Source: Lysinibacillus fusiformis (GTDB taxonomy: Bacteria; Bacillota; Bacilli; Bacillales_A; Planococcaceae). Taken from it: 64,000 bases of DNA. This document shows positions 1-8,159 of this stretch, piece after piece. The notes under the pieces are model-generated. The model was not told the DNA's origin. It saw only the letters and a list, made by a program, of their open reading frames with translations, and made no database searches. Each line of letters starts with the position of its first letter. Position 1 is the first letter of the stretch. The DNA lies in assembly GCF_003049525.1 (NCBI RefSeq), contig NZ_PYWL01000003.1, positions 186,001-250,000 of the forward strand. The letters are read 5' to 3'. Position numbers and translations under genes: made by a program.

Positions 1-200
1 ATTTCCCTCAAATGAAAGCAGTGGAAATGGAAGCGGCTGCGGTTGCGCAAGTTTGTTATCAATTTGCTACACCTTTTGTAGTAATTCGTGCTTTATCAGA
101 TATTGCAGGTAAAGAGTCAAACATTAGCTTTGATGAGTTTTTACCAGTTGCTGCAAAACACTCGACACAAGTTGTCTTACAAGCGATCGCCTCACTATAA
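1..200 (+). CDS. mtnN: MTA/SAH nucleosidase, C-terminal part
   Basis: This is the end of a reading frame that begins before the window. The visible 66 or so residues carry the purine-phosphorylase-family segment [10 protein letters not shown], in which the glutamate contacts the ribose of the nucleoside, and RALSDIAG, which holds the catalytic aspartate. Both are characteristic of Pfs/MtnN, the cytosolic enzyme that cleaves 5'-methylthioadenosine and S-adenosylhomocysteine to adenine and a thioribose in methionine salvage and the activated methyl cycle. Only the C-terminus is present, so the start and operon partners cannot be judged. Identification rests on motif recognition. Confidence 0.88.
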   Translation, partial: FPQMKAVEMEAAAVAQVCYQFATPFVVIRALSDIAGKESNISFDEFLPVAAKHSTQVVLQAIASL

Positions 201-315
201 TACACAAAACGGTCAAAATGTGTAGTTTCTAATGTGAGAAAAATCACAGTGAATGAATAGTATAAATGCTACACTAGCTGTAATAAATCTCTTCATATTA
301 AAATGGGAGGCATTC

Positions 316-408
316 ATGATGCTATTATTAACAGTGGGTGTAGTGATTATCACTACTTTAATAGGTACATTGATTACGGCAGAATTATCAGAATCAGCAC
401 ATTCATAA
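316..408 (+). CDS. small single-pass membrane peptide, 30 aa
   Basis: A 30-residue frame starts at a double ATG with a good ribosome binding site (GGGAGG at 305-310) and ends just before a strong intrinsic terminator. About twenty of its residues form one hydrophobic stretch, followed by a short polar tail ending SESAHS, so a membrane-inserted peptide is predicted. The combination of Shine-Dalgarno, start, stop and terminator in 150 bp argues for a real transcription unit. I do not recognise the family. A sporulation-type role is possible next to sigK but unproven. Confidence 0.5.
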   Translation: MMLLLTVGVVIITTLIGTLITAELSESAHS

Positions 409-421
409 AATGTAAAAAGTT

Positions 422-458
422 CCTTTGCGACATAGCAATGTCGCAAAGGGCTTTTTTT
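422..458 (+). terminator. intrinsic terminator after the small peptide gene
   Basis: A perfect 12-bp inverted repeat (CCTTTGCGACAT / ATGTCGCAAAGG) with a 4-nt loop is followed by GC and seven T residues. It would end plus-strand transcripts of the small peptide gene. Confidence 0.88.
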
Positions 459-527
459 ATGCCATAAAATCGGCACATTCTCCGCCAAAGATACATTGAA
501 TTTTCCTAGTGAACATTTTACAATATA

Positions 528-1235
528 TTACTCAATTGACTTTTGGTCTCGTTTGTATAATTGATAGAGTTTAATGAGTGCCCGTTTTTCAATCCGAGAT
601 ACATAACTTCGAGAAATATTTAAACGAGCTGCAATTTCCTTTTGTGTGAGGGCATCTTGTTGATTTAATCCATAGCGAAGTGTCACAATTTCTAGTTCTC
701 GTTCATCAAGCATGTGCAAGTAATGATATAGCTGTGCCACATGTTCTTTATGTTCGATTTTCTCGGTTGCACTTTCTTCATCACATTGAAGTAAATCTCG
801 AATTTGAAGCGCATTGCCATCTTTATCTGTTCCGATGGGCTCAAATAAAGAGACGTCCTTCTGCACTTTTTTCTGTGTGCGTAGATGCATTAAAATTTCA
901 TTTTCAATACATCGAGCTGCATATGTGGCAAGTCTTGTTTTTTTGTCCGGGGTATAGCTTTCTACTGCTTTCATTAGCCCGATCGTCCCGATGGAAATAT
1001 AATCATCTAGTTGTTCATGTTTTGGATGGAATTTTTTTACGACGTGTGCGACGAGCCTCATATTGCGTTCTATTAGGTCCAGGCGTGCTTGCTCGTCGCC
1101 ACCTAAAAATCGTTCAATACAAGCAGCTTCCTCTTCTTTTGAAAAGGGTTTATGGAATGTTTGCCCCTTTAAATAGCCAAGTAACGCTGGGATCTCAAGC
1201 CATAACTGCAACATTGATGTAAAAATTCCGCTCAT
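528..1235 (-). CDS. sigK: RNA polymerase sigma-K factor, uninterrupted
   Basis: This 235-residue sigma-70 family protein is the late mother-cell sporulation sigma factor. Residues 1-20 form a hydrophobic pro-sequence, the part normally removed by the SpoIVFB protease. Region 2 (RNMRLVAHVVKKF, DDYISIGTIGLMKAVESY) and region 4 with a helix-turn-helix (LTQKEIAARLNISRSYVSRIE) are complete. The gene is continuous, so there is no skin element interrupting it as in B. subtilis 168. It is monocistronic on the minus strand. Its likely targets in this window are the CsxC-like genes at the right-hand end. Confidence 0.95.
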   Translation of the reverse strand: MSGIFTSMLQLWLEIPALLGYLKGQTFHKPFSKEEEAACIERFLGGDEQARLDLIERNMRLVAHVVKKFHPKHEQLDDYISIGTIGLMKAVESYTPDKKTRLATYAARCIENEILMHLRTQKKVQKDVSLFEPIGTDKDGNALQIRDLLQCDEESATEKIEHKEHVAQLYHYLHMLDERELEIVTLRYGLNQQDALTQKEIAARLNISRSYVSRIEKRALIKLYQLYKRDQKSIE

Positions 1236-1267
1236 TGAATGATTTCATCCTTTCCCCATTTTTCGAC

Positions 1268-1298
1268 AGTATATGTTTCAAAGCTGTGGGAAATGAAA
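1268..1298 (-). promoter_or_regulatory. sigma-E-like promoter of sigK
   Basis: Read on the minus strand, TTTCATTT, a 15-nt spacer and CATATACT resemble the sigma-E/sigma-K family pattern (-10 consensus CATACANT). It lies about 35 bp before the sigK start and overlaps the terminator of pssA. Sigma-E control of sigK is established in B. subtilis. The match here is by eye. Confidence 0.4.
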
Positions 1299-1334
1299 AA
1301 AGTGCAACAGCAATTGTGCTGTTACACTTTTTTT
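1294..1334 (-). terminator. terminator of pssA
   Basis: An inverted repeat (AAAAAAGTGCAACAGCA / TGCTGTTACACTTTTTT, one base bulged) overlaps the pssA stop codon and gives a U-rich tail on the minus strand. The A/T-rich arms mean it could also work on the plus strand. Confidence 0.7.
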
Positions 1335-1864
1335 AACGTAAATGTACTAATCATGAGGAAAGCTAAAATTGGAAAAAGGAAAAGATAAAAGGCCGGATGG
1401 AACGTAGTCGCTACAAAATACGTTAAAGTTAAGAACGTACCAGCAGCTGTAATAGGTAAACCTGTGAAATAGCCATTTGCTTCACTAATATTAAAGCGGG
1501 CTAATCGCATCGCACCACAAACGATAAACAGGACGGCCATCATCATGCCGACAAAACCAAAATCAACTAGAACAACTTCGTACATTAATAATGCAGGCGC
1601 CACGCCAAATGATATAATATCACTCATAGAATCTAATTGTTTACCTAACTCAGACACTTGTCCGAGTGCTCTAGCTACCTTACCATCATAGCGATCAAGT
1701 AGAGCTGCAATAAAGATAAACAAGACACTATAGCTATAGTACTCATGTAAAGTGGCCATTATAGCCGCGCCTCCAAAGGACATATTACTAATTGTAATGA
1801 AGTTAGCTGCGTGCGATTTCATTTTCTTAACCGTGGTATCCACCAACTTGTGATAAAAAAACAA
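1322..1864 (-). CDS. pssA: CDP-diacylglycerol-serine O-phosphatidyltransferase
   Basis: This 180-residue polytopic membrane protein carries the full CDP-alcohol phosphatidyltransferase signature: D57, D60, G61, A64, R65, G74, D78 and D82 in the segment starting LDRYDGKVAR. It makes phosphatidylserine from CDP-diacylglycerol and serine. The start is a TTG with a strong Shine-Dalgarno (AAAGGAGTGA at 1871-1880). It is divergent from psd, the next enzyme of phosphatidylethanolamine synthesis, rather than in an operon with it. Confidence 0.93.
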   Translation of the reverse strand: MFFYHKLVDTTVKKMKSHAANFITISNMSFGGAAIMATLHEYYSYSVLFIFIAALLDRYDGKVARALGQVSELGKQLDSMSDIISFGVAPALLMYEVVLVDFGFVGMMMAVLFIVCGAMRLARFNISEANGYFTGLPITAAGTFLTLTYFVATTFHPAFYLFLFPILAFLMISTFTLKKV

Positions 1865-1958
1865 GGGGGATCACTCCTTTGCACTTAAGATATTGTACCA
1901 TTATACTTCGAATGCGAAAAAATTGACAGTCTAAATTAATGGATAGGGGTTTTTACTA

Positions 1959-2741
1959 ATGAAAGAAAAACTATATCAACGCTTGATAGAACTAACGAAT
2001 GGTAAGCAATCCTCCAACCTTTTGCAAGCTATTGCGAAAGCTAAGTGGAGTAAACGTATAATTCCAAGCTACATGAAGTTATACGATATAAACCTTGAAG
2101 AAGTTTCAAAAAAACAACAACAATTTGCAAGTTTACATGATTTTTTTACAAGAGAGCTTTTAGAAGAAGCACGACCAATTGAAAAAAATCCGATGGTGTA
2201 TGTAAGTCCTGTAGATGCCAAGGTAGAATCCTTTGGAAGGATTGAATGGGATATGACTTTTCTTGTAAAGGGTAAGCCATATGCACTTGAGGATTTACTT
2301 GGTCATTCGGAGCGAGCAGCCAACTATGTAGACGGCCATTTTATTGTCTTTTATTTAAGTCCTGCTGATTATCACCGTATTCACAGCCCGATTGATGGGG
2401 AAGTACTAAGACAGTATACGCTTGGTCAGAAATCTTATCCTGTGAATCAAATAGGTCTTACATACGGTAAAAAGCCAATTTCCCATAATTACCGTTTAGT
2501 GACAGAGTTGAAAACTGCACATAATCAGCAAGTAGCGTTTATAAAAGTGGGTGCGACCTTCGTGAATTCAATTGTGCTCACGAATAGAACAATACACTGG
2601 TATAAAGGGCAGGAAGTCGGTTATTTCTCATTTGGTTCAACAGTTGTGATGCTGTTTGAAAAGGATTCAATTGAGTTTACTGAAAATGTTGTTCAGGGCA
2701 ACCCAATTCGAATGGGTGAAGCCTTTGCAAATATGCTATAA
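1959..2741 (+). CDS. psd: phosphatidylserine decarboxylase proenzyme
   Basis: This 260-residue protein decarboxylates phosphatidylserine to phosphatidylethanolamine at the membrane. Family features are the FYLSPADYHRIHSP block and the C-terminal self-cleavage motif GST (Ser227), where serinolysis generates the pyruvoyl cofactor and splits the beta and alpha chains. Length and motif order are normal for the PSD-I class. It lies head-to-head with pssA, with only about 95 bp between them. The YqeG gene begins 36 bp downstream and may be cotranscribed. Confidence 0.94.
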   Translation: MKEKLYQRLIELTNGKQSSNLLQAIAKAKWSKRIIPSYMKLYDINLEEVSKKQQQFASLHDFFTRELLEEARPIEKNPMVYVSPVDAKVESFGRIEWDMTFLVKGKPYALEDLLGHSERAANYVDGHFIVFYLSPADYHRIHSPIDGEVLRQYTLGQKSYPVNQIGLTYGKKPISHNYRLVTELKTAHNQQVAFIKVGATFVNSIVLTNRTIHWYKGQEVGYFSFGSTVVMLFEKDSIEFTENVVQGNPIRMGEAFANML

Positions 2742-2777
2742 TGGTCGAATAATACGTTAAGATTAGGGGTCGCTATT

Positions 2778-3299
2778 TTGTATAATTTTTTATTACCAAA
2801 CGAATTTGTGACGAATATTTTCGAAATTACACCTGAAAAACTACAAGAATTAGGTATTAGAGGGATCATTACCGATTTAGATAATACCCTTGTGGAGTGG
2901 GATCGTGAGGATGCAACAGAGGAACTGATTATCTGGCTGCGCATCATGAAGGAATCCGGTATTCGTGTTATTATTGCGTCTAATAACAAGGAGGCACGTG
3001 TTAAACGCTTCGCAGAGCCTTTAGGTATTCCATATATTCATAAGGCAAAAAAGCCAATGCGAAATGCTTTTTATAATGCCCTTATTCAATTAGGCTTGCG
3101 TCCTAATGAAGTAGTCATGGTAGGCGATCAGCTTCTTACAGATGTAATGGGTGCGAATCGCTTAGGCTTGCATACAGTGCTAGTAAAACCTGTTGCACAG
3201 TCTGATGGCCTTGTAACAAAACTGAATCGATTCATTGAACGTCGAGTGTTTAATGATTTGAAACGAAAAGGAATTATAACTTGGGAGGAACAAGAATGA
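2778..3299 (+). CDS. yqeG: YqeG family HAD-IIIA phosphatase
   Basis: This 173-residue cytosolic HAD protein shows motif I as TDLDNTLVEWD (D33 nucleophile, D35 acid/base), motif II in IIASNN and motif III/IV in VMVGDQLLTDVMGAN. The start is a TTG preceded by TAGGGGT. The stop overlaps the yqeH start (ATGA), indicating translational coupling. The substrate is not established. The conserved pairing with the ribosome-assembly GTPase YqeH suggests a related function, which is inference. Confidence 0.92.
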   Translation: MYNFLLPNEFVTNIFEITPEKLQELGIRGIITDLDNTLVEWDREDATEELIIWLRIMKESGIRVIIASNNKEARVKRFAEPLGIPYIHKAKKPMRNAFYNALIQLGLRPNEVVMVGDQLLTDVMGANRLGLHTVLVKPVAQSDGLVTKLNRFIERRVFNDLKRKGIITWEEQE

Positions 3300-4399
3300 T
3301 TGAAATGCCAAATTGTATTGGCTGTGGTACAACAATTCAAACAGAAGATAAAACAGCAGTTGGGTATGCACCCCCATCATCACTAGAAAAGGATGCGGTC
3401 ATTTGCCAACGTTGCTTCCGTTTGAAAAATTACAATGAAATTCAACCAGTGTCATTAACTGATGACGACTTTTTACGCATTTTAAATGGCCTTGGTACAC
3501 AGCAAGGCTTAATCGTAAAAATTGTTGATATTTTTGATTTTAATGGGAGCTGGCTACCTGGCCTACACCGTTTTGTAGGGAAGAATCCTGTGCTTTTGAT
3601 TGCGAATAAAGCTGATTTATTACCGAAATCGGTTAAACCGAAAAAAGTTATCAATTGGTTAAAACGCGAAGCAAAAGCGTTAGGACTTCAGCCTGTTGAT
3701 GTGCTGTTAGTAAGTGCCCATAAAGGTAAGGGAATGGCCGAAGCAATGGAAGCCATTGATGAATATCGACAAGGGCAAAATGTTTATGTTGTGGGTTGTA
3801 CCAATGTAGGAAAATCCACATTCATTAACCGCATTATTAAGCAGGCAACAGGAGAGGGTGAGGTTATTACTACATCCCATTTCCCAGGTACTACATTAGA
3901 TATGATTGAAATTCCATTGGATGATGGAAGTGCATTATATGATACGCCTGGTATTATTAATCACCATCAAATGGCCCATCATATTGATTCAAGTGAATTA
4001 AAATACATTATGCCAAAAAAAGAAATCAAGCCTAAAGTCTACCAACAAAATGCGGGACAAACCTTATTTATTGGGGCATTGGCGAGATTTGATTTTATTC
4101 AAGGAGACCGTTCTGCCTTTACCATCCATGTGGCAAATGATTTACCGATTCACCGAACAAAGCTTGAGAAGGCAGATATGCTGTATGCAGAACATAAGGG
4201 AGAACTTTTGGCACCACCGACTGAAGAGTTTATTGACCAACTTCCACCTTTAGTTCGCCATGAGTTTTCCATCAAAGAAGCCAAAACAGATGTTGTATTT
4301 TCTGGGCTAGGTTGGATTACTGTACAGCATGCAAATGTCGTAGTAGCAGCATACGCGCCTAAAGGTGTACAAGTTTCAATACGTCCATCACTTATATAG
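3296..4399 (+). CDS. yqeH: circularly permuted ribosome biogenesis GTPase YqeH
   Basis: I start this 367-residue protein at the ATG that overlaps the yqeG stop, with GGGAGG 8 nt upstream. An N-terminal zinc finger (C7, C10, C37, C40) is followed by GTPase motifs in permuted order: NKADL (about 104-108) precedes the P-loop GCTNVGKST (168-176) and DTPG. This is the signature of the YqeH/RbgA-type family, needed for 30S subunit assembly. It is the second gene of the housekeeping operon. Confidence 0.95.
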   Translation: MIEMPNCIGCGTTIQTEDKTAVGYAPPSSLEKDAVICQRCFRLKNYNEIQPVSLTDDDFLRILNGLGTQQGLIVKIVDIFDFNGSWLPGLHRFVGKNPVLLIANKADLLPKSVKPKKVINWLKREAKALGLQPVDVLLVSAHKGKGMAEAMEAIDEYRQGQNVYVVGCTNVGKSTFINRIIKQATGEGEVITTSHFPGTTLDMIEIPLDDGSALYDTPGIINHHQMAHHIDSSELKYIMPKKEIKPKVYQQNAGQTLFIGALARFDFIQGDRSAFTIHVANDLPIHRTKLEKADMLYAEHKGELLAPPTEEFIDQLPPLVRHEFSIKEAKTDVVFSGLGWITVQHANVVVAAYAPKGVQVSIRPSLI

Positions 4400-4435
4400 A
4401 AGGTGAAGGATGAAGGAGAGAAGAGGGACTAGGAA

Positions 4436-5266
4436 ATGAAGAAGTGGTTTGCAGTTATTGGTGATCCGATCGAACATTCAAAATCACCAGCCATGCACAA
4501 TGCTTGGTTTGAGGAAATGTCCATAGATGCGACATATATTCCAATACATGTATCTTCTGAGCAATTAGAGTCAGCAGTTGCTGGCTTGAAAACTTTAGGG
4601 GCAAGTGGCTGGAATGTAACAATTCCTCATAAAACAGCAATCATTCCCTATTTAGATGAGCTAGATGAGTTGGCGCAAAAAATGGGAGCAGTGAATACAG
4701 TTGTACGAACAACAAACGGAAAGCTGAAAGGCTTTAATACAGATGGTGTCGGCTTTGTGCGTTCACTAGAAGAAGCAGTAGGTTCATCACATAAAGACAA
4801 GCCTGTATTACTTGTTGGTGCAGGCGGCGCTGCCCGAGGTATAGCATTTGCTATGCAGCAGCAAGGCTATAATGATTTGACCATTACCAATCGTACAGTA
4901 GCCAATGCCCAAGCTATTGTGGATGAAATGGGTATTGGCCGTGCCATTTCATTAAAGGAAGCGGAAGAGACATTGGCTGAATTCAGCATCATTGTGCAAA
5001 TGACTTCGGCAGGTCTTGCTACGGGCAATTTTTCAATGCCATTTTCCTTAAATCGTCTTGAGAAAGGAGCAATTGTTGCGGATATTGTGTATAATCCATT
5101 AATGACGCCTTTTTTACAAGCGGCTGAGGAAAAAGGGGCAACAATTGTGACAGGTTTAGGGATGTTTGTGCATCAAGGAGCCATATCTTTTGAGCACTGG
5201 TTGGGCAACTATCCAAATACAAATTCAATGATTGCGCAGCTAAAGGCGCAATTAGGAGGAAACTAA
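4436..5266 (+). CDS. aroE: shikimate 5-dehydrogenase
   Basis: This 276-residue NADP-dependent enzyme reduces 3-dehydroshikimate in the chorismate pathway. The N-terminal substrate domain begins FAVIGDPIEHSKSPAMHN (SKS contacts shikimate) and holds NVTIPHK with the catalytic lysine. The nucleotide domain has GAGGAARGIAFAM and the NRT loop for NADP. The operon position between yqeH and yhbY matches B. subtilis. Confidence 0.95.
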   Translation: MKKWFAVIGDPIEHSKSPAMHNAWFEEMSIDATYIPIHVSSEQLESAVAGLKTLGASGWNVTIPHKTAIIPYLDELDELAQKMGAVNTVVRTTNGKLKGFNTDGVGFVRSLEEAVGSSHKDKPVLLVGAGGAARGIAFAMQQQGYNDLTITNRTVANAQAIVDEMGIGRAISLKEAEETLAEFSIIVQMTSAGLATGNFSMPFSLNRLEKGAIVADIVYNPLMTPFLQAAEEKGATIVTGLGMFVHQGAISFEHWLGNYPNTNSMIAQLKAQLGGN

Positions 5267-5271
5267 TTTTT

Positions 5272-5574
5272 ATGTTAACAGGTAAACAAAAACGTTTTTT
5301 ACGTGCAGAAGCACACCATTTATCACCAATTTTCCAAGTGGGAAAAGGTGGCGTAAATGATGAAATGACTAAGCAAATTCGTGAGGCATTAGAAGTACGT
5401 GAGCTAATTAAAGTGCGTATTTTAGATAATTGTGAAGAGGATAAACATGAAGTGGCAGAAGCACTTGCAAAAGGTGCACATGCAGAGCTTGTCCAATTAA
5501 TCGGCCTTACAGTTGTTTTATATAAAGAATCACGCAATCAAAAAAAGATTGTATTACCAAAAGCAACGAAATAA
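5272..5574 (+). CDS. yhbY: YhbY-type RNA-binding CRM domain protein
   Basis: This 100-residue single-domain CRM protein (YqeI in B. subtilis) contains the signature GKGG loop (QVGKGGVND) after LRAEAHHLSPI, and the C-terminal GLTVVLYKES. YhbY proteins bind pre-50S ribosomal particles. The start ATG has TAGGAGGA at 5254-5261. It follows aroE closely and precedes nadD by 9 bp, so it is cotranscribed. Confidence 0.93.
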   Translation: MLTGKQKRFLRAEAHHLSPIFQVGKGGVNDEMTKQIREALEVRELIKVRILDNCEEDKHEVAEALAKGAHAELVQLIGLTVVLYKESRNQKKIVLPKATK

Positions 5575-5583
5575 GGTGAGACG

Positions 5584-6174
5584 ATGAAAAGGGTCGGTTT
5601 ACTAGGAGGTACGTTTAATCCTCCACATATGGGGCATTTATTAATGGCAAATGAGGTATTTCATGCATTGCAACTCGATGAAATACGCTTTATGCCGAAT
5701 GCCATACCGCCACATAAGCATGCACGGTATGATGCCAGTAATGTGGAACGACTTGAAATGGTGGAGCTTGCAATTCGCCCATTTCCTTATTTTTCGGTAG
5801 AGTCGTATGAGGTAGACAAGGGTGGCGTATCCTATTCCTATGAGACACTTTCGGCATTATGTAGAAAGGAACCTTCTGTAAAATTCTACTTTATTATCGG
5901 TGGCGATATGATTGATTCGCTACATACATGGCATTGTATAGATGACTTAGTAGAGCTTGTCCAATTTGTTGGTGTCAAGCGTCCAGGAACGGCAGCCACT
6001 ACAGAGTACCCTATATGCATGGTGGAGGTGCCTCAAATCGATTTATCGTCCACGCTGATTCGTGAACGCCTAGCGACTGGAGGAACGGTGACACTTTTAC
6101 TACCAGAAGCGGTAGAGTCGTTCATACGAGAGGAAGGTCTTTATGGAACGCGAACAGTATTTAGCGGCGATTAA
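5584..6174 (+). CDS. nadD: nicotinate-nucleotide adenylyltransferase
   Basis: This 196-residue nucleotidyltransferase joins nicotinate mononucleotide and ATP to give deamido-NAD in NAD synthesis. The N-terminal GGTFNPPHMGHL contains the HxGH nucleotide-binding motif, and DLSSTLIRERL near the C-terminus is the ISxTxxR-type motif. The end of the gene overlaps yqeK by 32 bp in another frame, so the two are translationally linked. Confidence 0.95.
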   Translation: MKRVGLLGGTFNPPHMGHLLMANEVFHALQLDEIRFMPNAIPPHKHARYDASNVERLEMVELAIRPFPYFSVESYEVDKGGVSYSYETLSALCRKEPSVKFYFIIGGDMIDSLHTWHCIDDLVELVQFVGVKRPGTAATTEYPICMVEVPQIDLSSTLIRERLATGGTVTLLLPEAVESFIREEGLYGTRTVFSGD

Positions 6175-6715
6175 GCCCAGAATGCCGGAAAAACGTTATA
6201 TTCATACAATCGGTGTTATGGAAACGGCCATCGATCTTGCACGAATGTACGGCGAGGATGAGAAAAAGGCTGAAACAGCTGCAATCCTTCATGATATTGC
6301 TAAATATGCAGAAATAGAATGGATGGAGCAAATCGTCCGAACGGAAAAGTTAGATGAACGTCTCATTGGCTGGGGCAGTGAACTACTTCATGGCCCAGTT
6401 GGTGCATATATTGCAGAAAGTGAATTCCGCATCAAAGATGATGAGCTGTTGAATGCTATTCGTTTCCATACGACAGGACGACCTAATATGAGTCGTTTAG
6501 AAAAAATTATTTTTGTCGCAGATATGATTGAACCAAATCGCCAATTTGCTGGTGTGGATCGTCTGCGCAAAAAGGCGCAAAAAAATTTGGATAAGGCCAT
6601 GAGTGCATGTGTCCGTCATACATTGGCATTTTTAATCGACACAAGGCAGCCTATTTATCCGTTATCAATAGAATGTTATAACGATATGATGAACAGAGAG
6701 GATAGTGAAGGATGA
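6143..6715 (+). CDS. yqeK: YqeK, HD-domain diadenosine tetraphosphate hydrolase
   Basis: This 190-residue HD-superfamily metal phosphohydrolase carries H21, then H50-D51 in AAILHDIAKYA, and H-rich elements further on (ELLHGP, RFHTTG). YqeK members have been shown to cleave Ap4A symmetrically with an iron centre. The start lies inside nadD with AGAGGAAGG upstream. The stop overlaps rsfS by 4 bp. Confidence 0.92.
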   Translation: MEREQYLAAIKPRMPEKRYIHTIGVMETAIDLARMYGEDEKKAETAAILHDIAKYAEIEWMEQIVRTEKLDERLIGWGSELLHGPVGAYIAESEFRIKDDELLNAIRFHTTGRPNMSRLEKIIFVADMIEPNRQFAGVDRLRKKAQKNLDKAMSACVRHTLAFLIDTRQPIYPLSIECYNDMMNREDSEG

Positions 6716-7056
6716 CTTCAACTTTATTACAAGCAGCTTACAAAGCGATCGACGACAAACATGGTGAGGATATTGTCGTTTTAAATATGCAAGGAATTTC
6801 TCTTTTAGCAGATTACTTTATCATTGCCCATGGTAACTCAGATCGTCAGGTGCAAGCAATTGCACGCGAATTACAGGATGTAGCCGAAAAAGATGGCTAT
6901 GAAATTCGCCGTGTCGAAGGTTTTGATGGAGCTCGTTGGGTTCTAGTAGACCTAGGAGATGTAGTAGCACACGTATTCCATAAAGATGAGCGTGCTTATT
7001 ATAATTTAGAGCGTCTATGGGGCGATGCACCACAATTAGACATGCCAGAGGCCTAA
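6712..7056 (+). CDS. rsfS: ribosomal silencing factor RsfS
   Basis: This 114-residue Iojap/RsfS family protein binds L14 of the large subunit and blocks subunit joining in starvation. The recognisable blocks are ADYFIIAHGNSDRQVQAIA and GARWVLVDLGDVVAHVF. Overlap with yqeK (ATGA) and direct abutment to the next gene support one polycistronic message. Confidence 0.95.
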   Translation: MTSTLLQAAYKAIDDKHGEDIVVLNMQGISLLADYFIIAHGNSDRQVQAIARELQDVAEKDGYEIRRVEGFDGARWVLVDLGDVVAHVFHKDERAYYNLERLWGDAPQLDMPEA

Positions 7057-7797
7057 GTGAGTAGTTACGAACGCTTCGCCCATGTCTATGATGAGCTACA
7101 AACTGATATTCCTTACAATCTCTATGTAGATTGGGTTGTACAGCATGCACCTAGCGGCCAATACAAAAAGCTATTAGATATTGGTTGTGGAACTGGTGTG
7201 CTTAGCTTGTTATTTGCACAGGCTGGCTACAAAGTCAGCGGCGTTGATTTATCAGAAGAGATGCTTTCCATTGCGACTGAGCGTTTTACTGATGCAGGAT
7301 ACGAGGCTCCATTTTATTGTATGTCCATGGACGAACTCGATGGCTTTGAGGAAGTCGATGTGGTCACAATTGCCATTGATTCTCTGAATTATGTTGTAGA
7401 GGAGCAAGCAGTCTATACTACATTAGAACGGATCTATAAAGCACTACGAGATGGGGGCCAGCTATTTTTTGATGTCCATTCACTATTTAAAATGACAGAA
7501 ATCTTTTTAGATGGTCCATTTACGTATGACGATGGAGACATTAGTTATGTATGGCATACAGAGCCCGGAGACTTTGAGCATTCCATTATCCATCAAATGA
7601 CCTTTTATGTGCGTGATGCTACGAGTGATTTATATGAACGCTTTGATGAGGAACATATTCAACGCACGTTTCCTATCGACCAATATATGACTTGGCTTCA
7701 CGACATCGGCTTTAGTGATCTGGAAGTAACATCAGATTTTACAGACGAAGCACCCGAATATGAAAGCGAACGCATTTTCATCCGTGCGGTAAAGTAA
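7057..7797 (+). CDS. yqeM: class I SAM-dependent methyltransferase YqeM
   Basis: This 246-residue methyltransferase has the SAM-binding motif LLDIGCGTGVLS (39-50), acidic SGVDLS at the end of strand 2, and VVTIAIDSLNYV as motif II. The start is GTG directly after the rsfS stop, with AGAGG upstream. It closes the operon, as shown by the terminator at 7811-7844. The substrate is not known. In B. subtilis comER lies next in the opposite orientation, but no comER is present here. Confidence 0.9.
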   Translation: MSSYERFAHVYDELQTDIPYNLYVDWVVQHAPSGQYKKLLDIGCGTGVLSLLFAQAGYKVSGVDLSEEMLSIATERFTDAGYEAPFYCMSMDELDGFEEVDVVTIAIDSLNYVVEEQAVYTTLERIYKALRDGGQLFFDVHSLFKMTEIFLDGPFTYDDGDISYVWHTEPGDFEHSIIHQMTFYVRDATSDLYERFDEEHIQRTFPIDQYMTWLHDIGFSDLEVTSDFTDEAPEYESERIFIRAVK

Positions 7798-7810
7798 ATA
7801 TGGGAAAGTA

Positions 7811-7844
7811 CCACACTGCCGATTGGTAGTGTGGATTTTTTTTG
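7811..7844 (+). terminator. terminator of the yqeG-yqeM operon
   Basis: CCACACTGCC and GGTAGTGTGG form a 10-bp stem (one mismatch) around GATT, followed by ATTTTTTTTG. It lies 14 bp past the yqeM stop. Confidence 0.85.
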
Positions 7845-7869
7845 TGAAGCTGGTGGAGAGAGCATTGAG

Positions 7870-8050
7870 GGTGATGGATAAAAGCGGAAGCGATGGATAA
7901 AGTAGTCAAAGTGGCGGATAGAATCGCGAAAGTGACGGATAGCGCAACAAAAGTGACGGATAAAACAGCGAGGGTGAAGGATAAAGTAGTCAAAGTGACG
8001 GATAGAACCGCAAAAGTGGCGGATAGAACCACAAAAATAACCAATCGAGC
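7870..8050 (+). repeat. degenerate 21-bp tandem repeat (minisatellite)
   Basis: About eight imperfect copies of a 21-bp unit of the type AAAGTGACGGATAGAACCGC fill the yqeM-comEA gap. Because 21 is a multiple of three, all frames stay open for long stretches. The plus-strand reading gives heptads (VTDRTAK-like), and minus-strand frames give hydrophobic or aromatic repeats. The two flanking genes are unaffected. Confidence 0.85.
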
Positions 8051-8060
8051 GATCAAATGA
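7893..8060 (+). CDS. putative 55-aa heptad-repeat peptide
   Basis: An ATG-initiated frame across the minisatellite encodes seven or so consecutive heptads of the form V-(T/A)-D-(R/K)-x-(A/V)-K and ends IKTNRAIK-like just after the array (stop at 8058-8060). Regular V/T spacing with alternating charge could form a coiled coil. There is no clear Shine-Dalgarno: GGAAG at 7887-7891 is too close to the ATG at 7893. It may be only a by-product of the DNA repeat, so confidence in translation is low. Confidence 0.22.
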   Translation: MDKVVKVADRIAKVTDSATKVTDKTARVKDKVVKVTDRTAKVADRTTKITNRAIK

Positions 8061-8159
8061 GAGCTTTCCGTCCCTGCTTTCAGGTTTGCAATCCAGGTTT
8101 GTTAGTGTATGATGAGGGTACCTCCATATGATGACCTTTTGCATTGAAAGGATGGTACT

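Noticed and set aside
680..1222. 180-codon plus-strand frame opposite sigK
   Set aside because: It lies wholly antisense to a clear sigK gene, has no ribosome binding site and has an atypical composition.
5019..5537. 172-codon minus-strand frame over aroE and yhbY
   Set aside because: It is antisense to two well-identified genes and crosses their boundary.
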